Source: Salipiger marinus (GTDB lineage: Bacteria > Pseudomonadota > Alphaproteobacteria > Rhodobacterales > Rhodobacteraceae). Taken from it: a DNA stretch of 64,000 bases. The notes under the pieces are model-generated. The model made no database searches. It was not told the DNA's origin and was given only the letters and a program-made list of their open reading frames with translations. Both the position numbers and the translations under genes were made by a program. This document shows, piece by piece, positions 16,552-27,058 of this stretch. Position 1 is the first letter of the stretch. The number at the start of each line of letters is the position of its first letter. The stretch covers positions 45,262-109,261 of the forward strand of contig NZ_FNEJ01000018.1 of the NCBI RefSeq assembly GCF_900100085.1. Direction: 5' to 3'.

Positions 16552-19500
16552 GTTTCGAATAGTCCGTAACCACATCATACTTAACCCTGTCAGGAGCAAC
16601 ACGCTCGCTGATCTCGTCGAAGAACTTTCGGGCGCACTCGATTTTCGTCTTCTCGATTTCGCGCAACTTCATCGATGACATCGTGCCCTTGGTCTCAGCA
16701 ACGAAATAGATGTGCCGCACACTGCCAGCTTTGAAGGAAATTGCCCAATCTGGGTTATAGTCGCCGACCGGAGTTGGGATCAGGAAGCCACGCGGCAGCT
16801 TCGCGTAAACTACGACTTCGCTGCTTGTATCCAGCTCCTGCACGAACGCTTTTTCCACGTCGGAATCCGTGATCGCGTAGTCATAGACATGGTTCTTGAG
16901 CTTTGCCGTTGCCCGCGAGAAATCTTGGCCGGTCTGGTTGGCAGTGAAAATGTCTACGTCGTACCGCTCGTCGACTTCATCATAGGCTAGTCGCTCGATC
17001 ACCATCGCCGCCTTCTGTTCAGCAAAGATACGCGACGCTTCGGCGATGAAGTGTTCGGGGTTCTTGGTGAATTGCTCGAAAACCGCTGGTTCGATTTGGC
17101 CTAGGATGGAAGCTGCCGTGTCTCGGGTTAGCTGGGCATTCTCGGCTACTTTGCCCACGAGGTCATACTTCACCAAGGAGTGGACCGAACCACCATGGCT
17201 GGTGGTCGTGTTCGTGACCTTGAAACCGTCACCGCTTCGCAGTTGGCCGTCGGTCAATCCGTCGTTTTGCACGCCGATTTGAACCGTGTACTGCAACGGG
17301 GTAACCCGCAACTGGCTGTCCAGCGCGCTGACGCATTTGCGGATCAACTCAACCGAGTCGAACTCGACCCGGTAGACCGCCTTCCGGTTGATACGCGCCC
17401 AAAGCTCCTGGAACTCCTTCTTCTCGAAGTTCGCATTCAGAGGATTGGTCTTTGGCTTACGACCATCATCGACCTTGGGCAATTGCGCATCGCTGAAGAC
17501 GCTCTCGATGAGCTGGAAGACCTGCGCCGCGCACGGCTTTAAGTCGTCGGGTAGGTCGGCCAGTTTTCCCTCGGCCTTGGCCTCGTGATAGGCGTCCGCG
17601 ATCTGGTCCGCATCATCCGTGTAGTCATTCTTCACCAGATAGCGGTAGATCTGCTTTGCCATGGCGGCAGTCACCTCAACCGTGCCCTCCTCGGTCGTGA
17701 GTGTCTTGCCCGTGAAGTACTCCTCGGTTGCCTGCCGCGGACGCGACGATAGGGTATCCGCGATCTCCTTCTGGAGCCCGGCCACGAAGTCCTTGTAGCT
17801 CTCGCTCGCGACGACGTTCAGCACGTTGATGTCATGCACCACTGCCGGGTGGTCCATCCTGTCCCCATGCTGGTCGACGCATAGCCGCAGGCCACGCCCC
17901 ACTTCCTGGCGCCGGGAGATGGTGTTGTCGCTGTGCTTCAACATGCACATGACGAAAACATTCGGGTTGTCCCAGCCTTCGCGCAGCGCAGAGTGCGAGA
18001 AGATGAACCGTGTAGGTTCTTCGAAAGAGAGCAGACGCTCCTTCTTCTTCAAGATAAGATCATAGGCGTCCACATCCTGAGAAACGGCGACTTTTCGACC
18101 AGTTTCAGCGTCTTTCTCCTGCTTGATCGACCCATCGATGTCGCGGCCGGTCTTCTTGTCGATAGAGAAGTAGCCATTGTGGGTCTTGGCAGAGTCGATG
18201 CCGGCGAGATATTTCCGGTAAGCTTCATTGTCGATTGCGAGTTCGGACAGATACTCGGCCTTCAGCAATTCGTACTCTTCCTCAAAAACCCGGGCATATT
18301 CGCCTTTCTCATCGGCCTGACCGTAGTCCCGGTACTTAACCACCTCGTCGATGAAGAATAGCGACAGGACCTTGATGCCCTGCGCGAAAAGCTGCTTTTC
18401 CTTGTCCAGATGCGCTTTAATCGTCTCACGGATCTGGATGCGGCGGATGTCGCGCTCTGAGACGTCACCGTTCGCCTCGCCAGCCCTCAGCACTTCCCCG
18501 TTAGTGAATTCTACCGTGTCGTTCACAGCATCGATCTGGCTGATCGTGAAGCCGCGGTACTGATCCAACTCGCCAGACTCCACGAACAGGTCATCGCGGA
18601 ACGAGAGTCGCCGCAGCTGGCGCTTGATCTCGCCCGACTTCAGCTTCACCTCCAGCTCGATCCGCGCCACGGGGGCTTTTTTCGAGATGTCGATGCCTTC
18701 GAGGTATAGGTACGCATTGGTGCCGGCGAGACCACGGGTCTGGATACCACGCACCGCGATCTTCTTCACCAGTTTCTGGTTGTAGGCGTCCAGCGCATCC
18801 AGCCGGTGAACGCGATTGTGCTGCGTGCGGTGGGTGGCCGAATAGCGCATGATGAACAGCGGCTTGAACTTCGGCAACGCCTCCATGGTCGCTGCGCCTT
18901 CCATCTTCTGCGGCTCGTCCAGGATCAGGATTGGCCGGTTCGAGGCGATCACATCGATGGGCTTGCGCGACTGGAAGTCGTCCAGCTCGTCGTAAATCCG
19001 CCGATTGTCAGCTCCGCGCGACGCAAACGCCTGGATGTTGATCACCATCACGTTGATCCCAGCGTCGGACGAAAAGCTCTCCAACTCGTGCAGGCGTTTG
19101 GAGTTGTAGATGAAGAACCGCGCCTTCTTGCCGTAGCTTTCGGTGAAGTGGTCCGCCGTGATCTGCAGCGACTTGTAGACCCCTTCGCGAATGGCGATCG
19201 AGGGCACCATGATGATGAACTTCGACCAGCCGTAGCGCTTGTTCATCTCGAAGATGGTCTTGATGTAGCAGTAGGTCTTGCCCGTGCCGGTTTCCATCTC
19301 GACATCGAGGTGAACACGTGTCGCGGCCAAGGCATCGCGCTTGTAGGTCGCGGCCACGGGGCCACGCTCGCCCCGCGCATTCTGGGTCGTGAATTCCGTC
19401 AGTGATTGCGAGACGGGCAGGTTCTGGCGTTGTTGGACCTTCTGGATATTTTCCAGGATCTGCGCGTCGGTCAGCGCAAAGTCGGCGTTCTTGAAGCCTT

Positions 19501-19657
19501 CGTATTCGGCTTCGGGCCTTATTTGCTGGCCCTTTTTTACCACACCTGGGTCGATGCGGAAAGTCAGGCCAGCGGTTATAGGCTGCCCGGCGAAGCAGTC
19601 GACCACGTCGTTGACGGCATTGGTCTGATAGGGCTGGACCTTGAACTTGAGTTTCAT
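16523..19657 (-). CDS. res: Type III restriction enzyme Res subunit
   Basis: A 1044-residue helicase-nuclease that cuts unmethylated DNA after communication along the duplex. Helicase motifs: Walker A METGTGKT near residue 122, motif II DEPQK near 247, and the QEVGRGLRL motif VI near 587. The C-terminal endonuclease motif is clear: PDW near 969 and VAETKG near 988, the PD-(D/E)xK signature of Res proteins. ATG 19657 is eight bases after the mod stop, so res follows mod in one operon. The C-terminus overlaps the convergent fic gene by 29 bases. All catalytic motifs look intact, so it should be active with the Mod subunit. Confidence 0.94.
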   Translation of the reverse strand: MKLKFKVQPYQTNAVNDVVDCFAGQPITAGLTFRIDPGVVKKGQQIRPEAEYEGFKNADFALTDAQILENIQKVQQRQNLPVSQSLTEFTTQNARGERGPVAATYKRDALAATRVHLDVEMETGTGKTYCYIKTIFEMNKRYGWSKFIIMVPSIAIREGVYKSLQITADHFTESYGKKARFFIYNSKRLHELESFSSDAGINVMVINIQAFASRGADNRRIYDELDDFQSRKPIDVIASNRPILILDEPQKMEGAATMEALPKFKPLFIMRYSATHRTQHNRVHRLDALDAYNQKLVKKIAVRGIQTRGLAGTNAYLYLEGIDISKKAPVARIELEVKLKSGEIKRQLRRLSFRDDLFVESGELDQYRGFTISQIDAVNDTVEFTNGEVLRAGEANGDVSERDIRRIQIRETIKAHLDKEKQLFAQGIKVLSLFFIDEVVKYRDYGQADEKGEYARVFEEEYELLKAEYLSELAIDNEAYRKYLAGIDSAKTHNGYFSIDKKTGRDIDGSIKQEKDAETGRKVAVSQDVDAYDLILKKKERLLSFEEPTRFIFSHSALREGWDNPNVFVMCMLKHSDNTISRRQEVGRGLRLCVDQHGDRMDHPAVVHDINVLNVVASESYKDFVAGLQKEIADTLSSRPRQATEEYFTGKTLTTEEGTVEVTAAMAKQIYRYLVKNDYTDDADQIADAYHEAKAEGKLADLPDDLKPCAAQVFQLIESVFSDAQLPKVDDGRKPKTNPLNANFEKKEFQELWARINRKAVYRVEFDSVELIRKCVSALDSQLRVTPLQYTVQIGVQNDGLTDGQLRSGDGFKVTNTTTSHGGSVHSLVKYDLVGKVAENAQLTRDTAASILGQIEPAVFEQFTKNPEHFIAEASRIFAEQKAAMVIERLAYDEVDERYDVDIFTANQTGQDFSRATAKLKNHVYDYAITDSDVEKAFVQELDTSSEVVVYAKLPRGFLIPTPVGDYNPDWAISFKAGSVRHIYFVAETKGTMSSMKLREIEKTKIECARKFFDEISERVAPDRVKYDVVTDYSKLMDIVGRPV

Positions 19658-19665
19658 GGTCGGCC

Positions 19666-21639
19666 TCAGATCGCTTTGACTTCGGTGCTGGGCGAAAGCT
19701 GACGGAAGATCTGGGTCACGTTGATCTTCACCGCGTCCGAGACGAAGCCGTTGTCCCGGAAGACGACGCGCAGGGGCTCGTGGCCCGCCAGTTCCTTCAC
19801 CAGATCCTCGGTGATGCCGCGGTCGAAGCAGGCGACAAGGGCGTTGTCGTCGACGAAGAATACGGACTTGCCCTGCACCGTCTCGCGGCGGATGGGCAGC
19901 GTCAGGTCCACGCCCCAATCGACCAGCACCTGGAACAGCAGGTCCTCGGCTGTGCGGCCGTCCTTCACGTTGTCTACCATGTCGAGCAGGTCGGACTGCT
20001 TCAGCTCGTCCGGGCGGTAATAGACGTCCTTCATGTTCGAACTGTCCACCTTGAGCACTCGGAAACCGACATCGCGGTTCCAGTTTGCATGGCAGTCGCC
20101 GTTAAGAACCTGCGCGCCAGCACGTCGGATACGCTCCCGACTGACTCCTGGGATCGTCTTGAACCCGGCCTTGAAGGCTTCTGACTTTTCGTCCGCCGCT
20201 TCATCAAGCTGGACCATGATGAATTTCCGGTTGCCGCCGTCTTTCGCGTTCTGAAGCATGACTGAATGCGCGGTGGTCGACGACCCTGCAAAGAAGTCGA
20301 GTATGATGTCTTCACCCTCGGTCATCATCTCGATGACCTCCTGCAGAACCAACTCATCCTTGGGGAAGTCAAAAAGGTCGCCTCCCATCAGAGCCCGCAA
20401 ACGCTTCGATGCGGCGCGGCCGTCCTGATAGAAAACGCTATATGGCGTCTGAAATTCGCTGTCCTTAAGATACTTTTTCATGCAAGGGACCGAGTTCTCG
20501 TCATCCCCAAAGTGGACGCGTTCGTCCTTGATCCAATCGGCCATCTTTTTCGGGTCCGGCGTCATCCATCCCCGTGCAGGAACCTTCACGGGATTGCCGG
20601 TGGTAGGATGAAGAACCTCATATTTGGGCCCCCCGCCACCGGGCCACGAAATATCCGCAGCGAAGTACACTCCTCTGCGATCAACGTTACTGTAATGCTT
20701 GTGAGCCTTCGAAGGATTTCCGTCCGCGAGGTCGCGATACCATTCCTTTAGGCCGACGGTCATCGCCTTGTGGTCTCCGCCGTGCTGGCGTTTCAGCCGC
20801 TCATACTGCGCATAGATTTCGTCCAGACCCTTTTTGCGCTGCCGCCAAGTCACTCCGTTCTCGCGCAAGTATTCAGAATCGCGCGCATAGCAGACGATGT
20901 ATTCGTGCGAGACCGACACCAGCCGCGAGTCGTTCTTGCGCCCAGCCGCCCAAACCATGTCGGCGACGAAATTCGACTGACCGAAAATCTCGTCCATGAT
21001 CAGGCGCAACCGTGGCTGCTCGCCCTCATCGCATGACACGAAGATGGCCCCATCTCGCGTCAGCAGGTTTTTCGCCAACCGGAGGCGCGGGGCGATCATC
21101 GTCAGCCAGTTAGAGTGGAATCGGCCATTGCCTTCCGGGTTCGCGACAAGGCGCGCGCCTTCCTCGCTTCGTTCTCCCGAAGCAATTTCCTGTGTCACCT
21201 GATCCGAGGCAAAGCTGTCTCGATAGATGAAATCCTTGCCCGTGTTGTAGGGCGGGTCGACGTAGATCAGCTTGATCTGTCCGAGGTAAGTGTCCTGGAT
21301 CAGCTTGAGAGCTTCGAGGTTGTCGCCCTCGATGAACAGGTTTTTCGTCGCATCGAATTGAAGGCTTTCACCTTGGACCGGCCGTACCGCCTTGTTGATC
21401 GGCGCGTTCGCAAGCGCCAAGGCGTCGCGCTTCCCCGGCCAGTCCAGCCGGTACCGCTCCTGCGGCCCTTCCACGATGTGGTCGCTCAACTCCTGACGCA
21501 GCTGATCGAAGTCCACCGCCAGACGCACCGCCCCCGTCGTCTCGTCCTGCGCCTCGGTTACGCAGCCGGGGAACAGGTCGCGGATCTTCGCGATATTGTC
21601 CTGGCTCAGGTCGGGGCTGTGCATCTTCAGCTTGTCCAT
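19666..21639 (-). CDS. mod: Type III-like DNA methyltransferase Mod
   Basis: A 657-residue site-specific adenine methyltransferase, the recognition and modification subunit. Motif [10 protein letters not shown] near residue 128 precedes motif [12 protein letters not shown] near 450, the beta-class order of type III Mod enzymes; the target-recognition region lies between. ATG 21639 has GAGAGGAAG just upstream. It is followed eight bases later by res and preceded ten bases earlier by a DUF4391 gene. The N-terminal 90 residues ([18 protein letters not shown] and following) are typical of this Mod subfamily. The recognition sequence cannot be read from the protein. Confidence 0.94.
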   Translation of the reverse strand: MDKLKMHSPDLSQDNIAKIRDLFPGCVTEAQDETTGAVRLAVDFDQLRQELSDHIVEGPQERYRLDWPGKRDALALANAPINKAVRPVQGESLQFDATKNLFIEGDNLEALKLIQDTYLGQIKLIYVDPPYNTGKDFIYRDSFASDQVTQEIASGERSEEGARLVANPEGNGRFHSNWLTMIAPRLRLAKNLLTRDGAIFVSCDEGEQPRLRLIMDEIFGQSNFVADMVWAAGRKNDSRLVSVSHEYIVCYARDSEYLRENGVTWRQRKKGLDEIYAQYERLKRQHGGDHKAMTVGLKEWYRDLADGNPSKAHKHYSNVDRRGVYFAADISWPGGGGPKYEVLHPTTGNPVKVPARGWMTPDPKKMADWIKDERVHFGDDENSVPCMKKYLKDSEFQTPYSVFYQDGRAASKRLRALMGGDLFDFPKDELVLQEVIEMMTEGEDIILDFFAGSSTTAHSVMLQNAKDGGNRKFIMVQLDEAADEKSEAFKAGFKTIPGVSRERIRRAGAQVLNGDCHANWNRDVGFRVLKVDSSNMKDVYYRPDELKQSDLLDMVDNVKDGRTAEDLLFQVLVDWGVDLTLPIRRETVQGKSVFFVDDNALVACFDRGITEDLVKELAGHEPLRVVFRDNGFVSDAVKINVTQIFRQLSPSTEVKAI

Positions 21640-21649
21640 GCTCTTCCTC

Positions 21650-22411
21650 TCAATCATTCGTCACGGCGGTTCCGGGGTGTGCCGCTGCCAGCCGCTCAAG
21701 TTGTTGTTTCGCCGCGCGCAGCTCGGCATTGATCGCCACGCGCTTGTTGAATTGCTTTTCGCGTCCCAGCCGCGCCGTAATCCGCTCGACCTCCCGCGTC
21801 TGCGCCTTGATCGCCTCTGCTTGTGCAATGCGCTCTTCCAGAGACAGGGGGCGCTCCGCCTCAGAAGGGGAAAGGGATGCCTGCGGCACCTCGCCAAACC
21901 CTGATGCGGCCCCGGGGATTAACCGAGCCGTCTGCCCTGCCACCAGCGGCTCCAGCAGCCGCTCGTACAGCGCTCCCATGTTCAGCGCCACAGGCAGCGG
22001 AGCGCGTGGCGCATCCTCGGGCAACCAGCCCCCTTGGAAATAGTCACCCAGCACCCAACGGGCACCGTCGGCCTCACTCGGCCGCTTGTAGGCCGCGGCC
22101 AGTTTGACGCGGCCGCCATGGGCCACCTCGAAGATCAGCGGAAAGGGGATGGCCTTGTCGATGGCGCGCAGCACGCTCGTTTCCAGCGTCGCGGTGCGCG
22201 CGGTGATGCGGAAGACCTGTATCTCGGCCACCTGCTTCGTCGCCGCCAGATTGACCGTTTCGGGCGCCAGCTTGTGCGACCAGGTGATCTGATCCACCTC
22301 GCGCACGAAGAGGTCCTTGAGGCCCGAATTCGCCCCGGCGTGCTCGTAGATCTTGTTCTTGGGGATCACGCGCCCGAAGGCGCTCGCGCGAGGCCAGTCG
22401 TAGAGGGTCAT
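21650..22411 (-). CDS. DUF4391 protein
   Basis: A 253-residue protein of the DUF4391 family, recognised from its start TLYDWPRASAFGRVIPKNKIYEHAG and the following VREVDQITWSHKLAPETVNL segment. The C-terminal third is a coiled coil (LEERIAQAEAIKAQTREVERITARLGREKQFNKRVAINAELRAAKQQLERL). The ATG overlaps the stop of the helicase gene (ATGA), so it is translationally coupled to it, and mod follows after ten bases. Members of this family occur next to mod/res and helicase genes, which points to a structural or regulatory role in that complex. No catalytic residues can be assigned. Confidence 0.82.
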   Translation of the reverse strand: MTLYDWPRASAFGRVIPKNKIYEHAGANSGLKDLFVREVDQITWSHKLAPETVNLAATKQVAEIQVFRITARTATLETSVLRAIDKAIPFPLIFEVAHGGRVKLAAAYKRPSEADGARWVLGDYFQGGWLPEDAPRAPLPVALNMGALYERLLEPLVAGQTARLIPGAASGFGEVPQASLSPSEAERPLSLEERIAQAEAIKAQTREVERITARLGREKQFNKRVAINAELRAAKQQLERLAAAHPGTAVTND

Positions 22412-25400
22412 GAGCCGCCCCCTTCGATGACCAGGAAGGCGATCAGCTCGAAGTCGTCCAGCCCCTTGATGGTGTGGGTCAGCGCCGTGGTTCGCCCGCC
22501 GCTGAACAGGCTGTCGATATCCTTCTCTTCCTTCACCTCGATCATCGATCGGATCGCGCTGGAGAGCAGGTCGGAATAGCGGCCCATCTTGCGCCCGTCG
22601 TCGGTGCGTTCGTTGAAGATGCGACAGACATCGCGCATGGGCTCGATCCGCCCCTTGCAGCTGGATCGGATCAGGTCGAGCAGGCGCTTGACCTCGGTGT
22701 GGTCGGCGACGATCTGCCCGTCGTCGTCGATGTAGACCAGGTAGAAGGGGTGTAGCCGGTTCTGCTGGTTGACGTTCACACTGTCGTGGATGTTCTTCAG
22801 GGCGAAGATGACTCCGGGATGCAACCCCAACTCCGGTTGCGCCGGGACGACGGCGTGCATACCGAAGGGCACGTTGTCGAGCTCGCCATGCGCCTTGACG
22901 TAGTTGAGCAGGTCCATCCGAAAGTCGTTCAGCCCGAGATCGGTGATCGATATGCCGGCCTTCACGTCCTCGAGCTCGATGACCTCGTCCTGAAGCCGCT
23001 TGAGCTGTTCCTTGCGGTAGGCGATGTCACTCGACTTGGCCGTGAGCACGTTATCGTCGCCGGTAGCGGTGATGTCGGTGATCACCATCCGGTTTTCGAC
23101 GCGCTCCTTGAGGTTGATGTATTCGTCGAGCGTGATGTCGGGCCAGTAGTTGACCAGCTGGATCTGGCTGTTGGGCGAGCCAATCCGGTCGATCCGACCA
23201 AAGCGCTGGATGATACGCACCGGATTCCAATGGATGTCGTAGTTAATCAGGAAGTCGCAGTCTTGCAGGTTCTGACCTTCGGAGATGCAGTCGGTGCCGA
23301 TGAGAATGTCCAGCTCAGCCGGATCGTTTGGCATGACGATAGCTTTCTCTTTCGAGCGCGGAGAAAACAAGGTCAGGACGCTTTGGAAGTCGTATGACTT
23401 CTTGAGCGTGGTCTTGGGGGAGTCCGACCCGGTGACCTTACCGACATGCAGTTCGAGCTGGTGTGCGAAAGGCGCTAGGTTGTCGTAAAGGTAATTTGCG
23501 GTGTCAGCGAAAGCGGTGAAGATCAGCACTTTCCTGTTTCCAGGATTCAGAGGCTCATCAACCTTCTTTCTGATAAGGGCAAGCAGATGCTGGAGCTTGG
23601 CGTCGTCCGCCGGTTTGACCTTTTCCATTGATGCGATCAAGTCTTCGATCAGGACAAGGTCGGCAGCCAGATCGTGCTTCCAGGAGGGCAGGTCCATGTC
23701 TGCGAGACTTATCTGCACCTTCTTGCCGACAGTGAACTCATCGAGCCCCGAAAGATCATCGTCTTCCGGGTCGAAGTCACTCATCTCAGCAAGGTGGTCG
23801 CTTACACTCCCGCTGCGTCCCGTCTTTTCGAATTCTTCGATGGCATCGAGCGTGCGCGAAACATTCGCACCTAGAGACCGAAGCGTGAGACGAAACGCTG
23901 CAACCGAGCTCTCCAAGCGTTTCAGCAGGTTGGTCGTCATGAGGGCCTGAAGGCTGCGCTCGCGATCGGCCTGCCTCAGTTTGCCCCTACCGCCCTCGGT
24001 CTGTGTGTCATAGATTTCCTCATACTTCCGCAGTCGGCTCGGCAGTATGTAGCTGATAGGCGCATAGACTGCCAGCTTGAGTACCGAAAGCTGCGAGAAG
24101 ATATCGTTGAAACCCATCACGTCGGTTCGTTCGGTGATTGGCCGATGATGTGAAAGAGGTTTGCGTCTCTGGGGAAACTTTCCGATGTCTTTTGTGTCGT
24201 AGAAAGTTTCGATGTGCTTCCGCGAACGGGCAATCGTGACGGCATCGAGAAGCTCGAAAAAGTCAAAGTCCAGCGACTTCAATATCGATGCGGCGGTCCT
24301 TTCCTCCGAAGGCAGAGCGGACCATTCGTTGAATGCGGTTTGGGCCCGTCGGAAAATCTCCTCAATGGTGGCCTGACTCTTTAGGCTTTTGCTGAGCGCC
24401 TCCGACTGCCCCTCGTATGCCAGTGCCAACTGGTTGCGGAGATCGGTGAACTTGTTATTCACCGGCGTCGCGGAAAGCATCAGGACCTTGGTCTTAACGC
24501 CCGCGCGGATGACCTTGTTCATGAGCTTTTGATACCGCGTCTCCCGGTCTTTGTAGACATCGTTGTTCCGGAAATTATGGGACTCGTCGATCACGACGAG
24601 ATCGTAATTTCCCCAGTTCACGCGATTGAGGGGGATGCCAAAGGATTCCCCAGACGTCCGTGAGAGATCGGTATGGCACAGCACATCGTAATTGAACCTG
24701 TCCTTGGCAAAAATGTTTGTTGTCAGATTCGAATTATAGTTGCGCCAGTTATCTGCAAGCTTTTTGGGGCAAAGGACCAAGACTGAGCGATTCCGCAACT
24801 CATAGTATTTGACCACCGCCAAGGCAGTGAACGTCTTACCAAGGCCGACCGAGTCAGCGAGGATACAGCCGTTGTATGTCTCGAGCTTGTTGATGATGCC
24901 GGTCGCTGCATCTTTCTGATAGTTGAACAGCTTGTTCCAAACGAGGCTGTCCTGATAACCCGTAAGATCGTTCGGCAGAACATCTTCGTCGACTTCATCA
25001 AGGAAGTCTTGGAAAATGCTATATAGCATCGCGAAATAGACGCGCTCAGGAGAGTTCTCTTGATAGACGGACTCAATATGCTCGCAAATGGCAGAGGTTA
25101 CGTCCTTCACCTTGTCCGGATCCGACCAGATCTGGTCGAAAAGTTGAAGGTACATCTTCGCATGCGCAGGGTCTTCAAAACGTGTGACGAAGTTTGAGAC
25201 CGCATCGCCCTTTTGGTAACCCAAATCCACAGCGGTAAAGCCGCTGATGGGCATATATCCCACCTCTCCGTCAGAGCCTGCAACGTGCATGAACTGCTGC
25301 ATCGGCGCCTTGCTCGTATTTGAGCGGAACCTTGCCTTCTTGCGGATCCAATCTGCACATTCGCGGGCTACAGCTCGCTGCGTTAGCTTGTTGCGAAGCT

Positions 25401-25680
25401 GGATCTCGAATTCTGTACCATAAAGGCCGCTTTCGCGCCGAGCCTTGGGGATGAAGAATTCCCGGCGCTCTTTCCGAAGGCGATCCGTAACCTCCGTCGG
25501 AACGAAAGTCGGAGCCGTAAAAATGAACTGCAGACTATCGATTTTCGATAGCTCAGATTTCAGCTCCTCGAATGCATAGATCGAAAAACACGATGCCGCG
25601 ATCCGCAAGCGTGACCCGCGTTCGATGGAATCCTTCAGGTCATCCCCTAGCAGGCGCGATGTGTTATCAATAATTTGCAT
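22408..25680 (-). CDS. PLD-like/SNF2 superfamily II helicase
   Basis: A 1090-residue protein. The N-terminal 200 residues resemble the phospholipase-D-like module found on some defence helicases, though I see no complete HxK catalytic motif. Then comes a SNF2-type ATPase: Walker A DSVGLGKTFTA near residue 277, motif II DESHNF near 363, GTDCISEGQNLQDCDF and motif VI QRFGRIDRIGS near 823. The start ATG 25680 has GGGAGG six bases upstream and overlaps the WYL gene by 14 bases. It is the second gene of the WYL-helicase-DUF4391-mod-res operon. Base composition is visibly more AT-rich than the flanking genes, suggesting transfer of the system as a unit. Confidence 0.9.
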   Translation of the reverse strand: MQIIDNTSRLLGDDLKDSIERGSRLRIAASCFSIYAFEELKSELSKIDSLQFIFTAPTFVPTEVTDRLRKERREFFIPKARRESGLYGTEFEIQLRNKLTQRAVARECADWIRKKARFRSNTSKAPMQQFMHVAGSDGEVGYMPISGFTAVDLGYQKGDAVSNFVTRFEDPAHAKMYLQLFDQIWSDPDKVKDVTSAICEHIESVYQENSPERVYFAMLYSIFQDFLDEVDEDVLPNDLTGYQDSLVWNKLFNYQKDAATGIINKLETYNGCILADSVGLGKTFTALAVVKYYELRNRSVLVLCPKKLADNWRNYNSNLTTNIFAKDRFNYDVLCHTDLSRTSGESFGIPLNRVNWGNYDLVVIDESHNFRNNDVYKDRETRYQKLMNKVIRAGVKTKVLMLSATPVNNKFTDLRNQLALAYEGQSEALSKSLKSQATIEEIFRRAQTAFNEWSALPSEERTAASILKSLDFDFFELLDAVTIARSRKHIETFYDTKDIGKFPQRRKPLSHHRPITERTDVMGFNDIFSQLSVLKLAVYAPISYILPSRLRKYEEIYDTQTEGGRGKLRQADRERSLQALMTTNLLKRLESSVAAFRLTLRSLGANVSRTLDAIEEFEKTGRSGSVSDHLAEMSDFDPEDDDLSGLDEFTVGKKVQISLADMDLPSWKHDLAADLVLIEDLIASMEKVKPADDAKLQHLLALIRKKVDEPLNPGNRKVLIFTAFADTANYLYDNLAPFAHQLELHVGKVTGSDSPKTTLKKSYDFQSVLTLFSPRSKEKAIVMPNDPAELDILIGTDCISEGQNLQDCDFLINYDIHWNPVRIIQRFGRIDRIGSPNSQIQLVNYWPDITLDEYINLKERVENRMVITDITATGDDNVLTAKSSDIAYRKEQLKRLQDEVIELEDVKAGISITDLGLNDFRMDLLNYVKAHGELDNVPFGMHAVVPAQPELGLHPGVIFALKNIHDSVNVNQQNRLHPFYLVYIDDDGQIVADHTEVKRLLDLIRSSCKGRIEPMRDVCRIFNERTDDGRKMGRYSDLLSSAIRSMIEVKEEKDIDSLFSGGRTTALTHTIKGLDDFELIAFLVIEGGGS

Positions 25681-26524
25681 CGACAACCTCCCGGTTCAGA
25701 AGAACAATCTGCTGATCTTCGGGCTCCCTGGCGGATGGAGCAGTGTCGAGCCCAAGACGCTTGAGCGTGTAATAGAGCAGCGCGCGGCGCACCTTTATCT
25801 TCGCGCTGCCGCCACGCATCCCGTAGTCGAGGGCAATGACCTTAGCCTGCGTTTCTGACAGTTCGGGATGAGGAGCCACTTCAAGGACGACTTCTGAATT
25901 CCAGTCGAGATCATCATCGGCCGATGTCCCGCTTTCGCGTGAGCCACGAATCTCAATCATCCGGGAGAGAAGGAAATCCTTGAAACACTCGTCGGTTAGA
26001 CAAAACGCGCGGGCGTGCCAGCGAAATCCATCGAAGGCAATCGCGTGAGGCGCAATCCAACGCCACCGCGGATCTGGGCTGGAAAGGGACTGGTATCGTA
26101 TCTCTATCTCTTCGGATCGCCTGATCGCTCCCACAACGGACCGAAGCGTCACGGGGTCAACACCACGGACCGGCGTCGGCGCAGAGGCAAAGGACGGAAG
26201 ATTAGCGATCCAGGAGTCTTCACGGTCAAGAATGTTTTCGGCCACGGACCGTAGCTGAGCTAAATAGCGACTGGCATCAGGTTCCAGAAATTGTGGTTGG
26301 AATGCACTGCCTCGCACATAAGTCCGCGCACTCTTGTCGTAGACCATGTTCGCCGGAGCAAAGCCGATGTAGCGATTCAGGTCAGTGGACGCTTGGTTGA
26401 CCGAGACACCGAACTGATCCATGAGGTCACTCCGGTTTACATGCCCCTCCCAGAACAAGCGGAACTCTATGAACTCGAGACGTTGCTCGACTCCCCATCG
26501 AAGTTCTGACCTGTCGTTATCCAC
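25667..26524 (-). CDS. WYL-domain transcriptional regulator
   Basis: A 285-residue regulator with an N-terminal winged helix (RLEFIEFRLFWEGHVNRSDLMDQFGVSVNQASTDLNRYI), a WYL sensor domain (FDGFRWHARAFCLTDECFKDFLLSRMIEIRGS) and a C-terminal WCX-like region. WYL proteins of this architecture (BrxR/CapW group) repress phage-defence operons and respond to a nucleic-acid or nucleotide signal. GTG 26524 is preferred because GGGAGG lies five bases upstream; a TTG at 26545 would add seven residues. It is the first gene of the defence operon, overlaps the helicase gene by 14 bases, and has a perfect 12-bp palindrome just upstream as a probable operator. Confidence 0.88.
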   Translation of the reverse strand: MDNDRSELRWGVEQRLEFIEFRLFWEGHVNRSDLMDQFGVSVNQASTDLNRYIGFAPANMVYDKSARTYVRGSAFQPQFLEPDASRYLAQLRSVAENILDREDSWIANLPSFASAPTPVRGVDPVTLRSVVGAIRRSEEIEIRYQSLSSPDPRWRWIAPHAIAFDGFRWHARAFCLTDECFKDFLLSRMIEIRGSRESGTSADDDLDWNSEVVLEVAPHPELSETQAKVIALDYGMRGGSAKIKVRRALLYYTLKRLGLDTAPSAREPEDQQIVLLNREVVDANY

Positions 26525-26542
26525 CCTGGCCTCCCGGTATCC

Positions 26543-26554
26543 CAATGCGCATTG
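26543..26554 (-). promoter_or_regulatory. Palindromic operator candidate of the WYL regulator
   Basis: CAATGCGCATTG is a perfect 12-bp palindrome about 20 bases before the regulator's GTG start. A second ATGCGC half-site lies at 26560-26565 within a few bases, and TACAAT, a possible -10 box, overlaps the palindrome on the minus strand. This is where an autorepressor would bind; no binding data can be read from sequence. Confidence 0.5.
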
Positions 26555-26707
26555 TAACTATGCGCGCCCATTTTCTGGGCCTGCGACAACTTTAGGGAGT
26601 GACACCGAGATTATCAATCGAATTTCAAGACGTTGCCTTGGAAGTCGACCATTCAGGCGTAGATACCCCAGGGACTGGTCTTGGACTATCAAAGCCCAAA
26701 GGATCAG

Positions 26708-26974
26708 CTAGCTCGAACGCAAGTATCCTCGGCGATGCTTCGTCGCTGCGAGCTTCAGTAGGGCGGTCACAGCATGCCCCTCGTCCGGGTGCTGTTCGAT
26801 TAGCATCTGCCCTCGAAACCCGATACGGCCCCATTCCCGCACAAGGCATGCGCCGCCAAACAGGTCCGGCTGAACGCTCATTCGATAGAAGCGGCGCATG
26901 TTGAGAGACGGGTCGATCCGCTTGAGATCGACCGTTGTCGGGAACACTTCCATTTGCTGCGATATGTCGAACAT
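26708..26974 (-). CDS. WGR-domain protein
   Basis: An 88-residue protein consisting of little more than a WGR domain. The signature is RMSVQPDLFGGACLVREWGRIGFRGQMLIEQHPDEGHAVTALLKLAATKHRRGY, the common single-domain form in Rhodobacterales plasmids. WGR domains bind nucleic acid or mediate protein contacts in PARPs and related proteins; the role of the free-standing form is not known. It stands upstream of the DUF2493 gene on the same strand, 84 bases away, and belongs to the plasmid-core block rather than the defence operon. Confidence 0.88.
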   Translation of the reverse strand: MFDISQQMEVFPTTVDLKRIDPSLNMRRFYRMSVQPDLFGGACLVREWGRIGFRGQMLIEQHPDEGHAVTALLKLAATKHRRGYLRSS

Positions 26975-27058
26975 GTTGTTGGCGCCTCTCTCCAGACCAC
27001 AATATCAAGCGCTCTTCGACGTTTCCACAATGTTCTGTCCCGGATTGAAGTCGGGGGC

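Noticed and set aside
26599..26904. Plus-strand sequence resembling a histidine-kinase G-box (GTGLGLSKP)
   Set aside because: Only a few residues match, no H-box or N-box is present, and most of the frame is antisense to the WGR gene.
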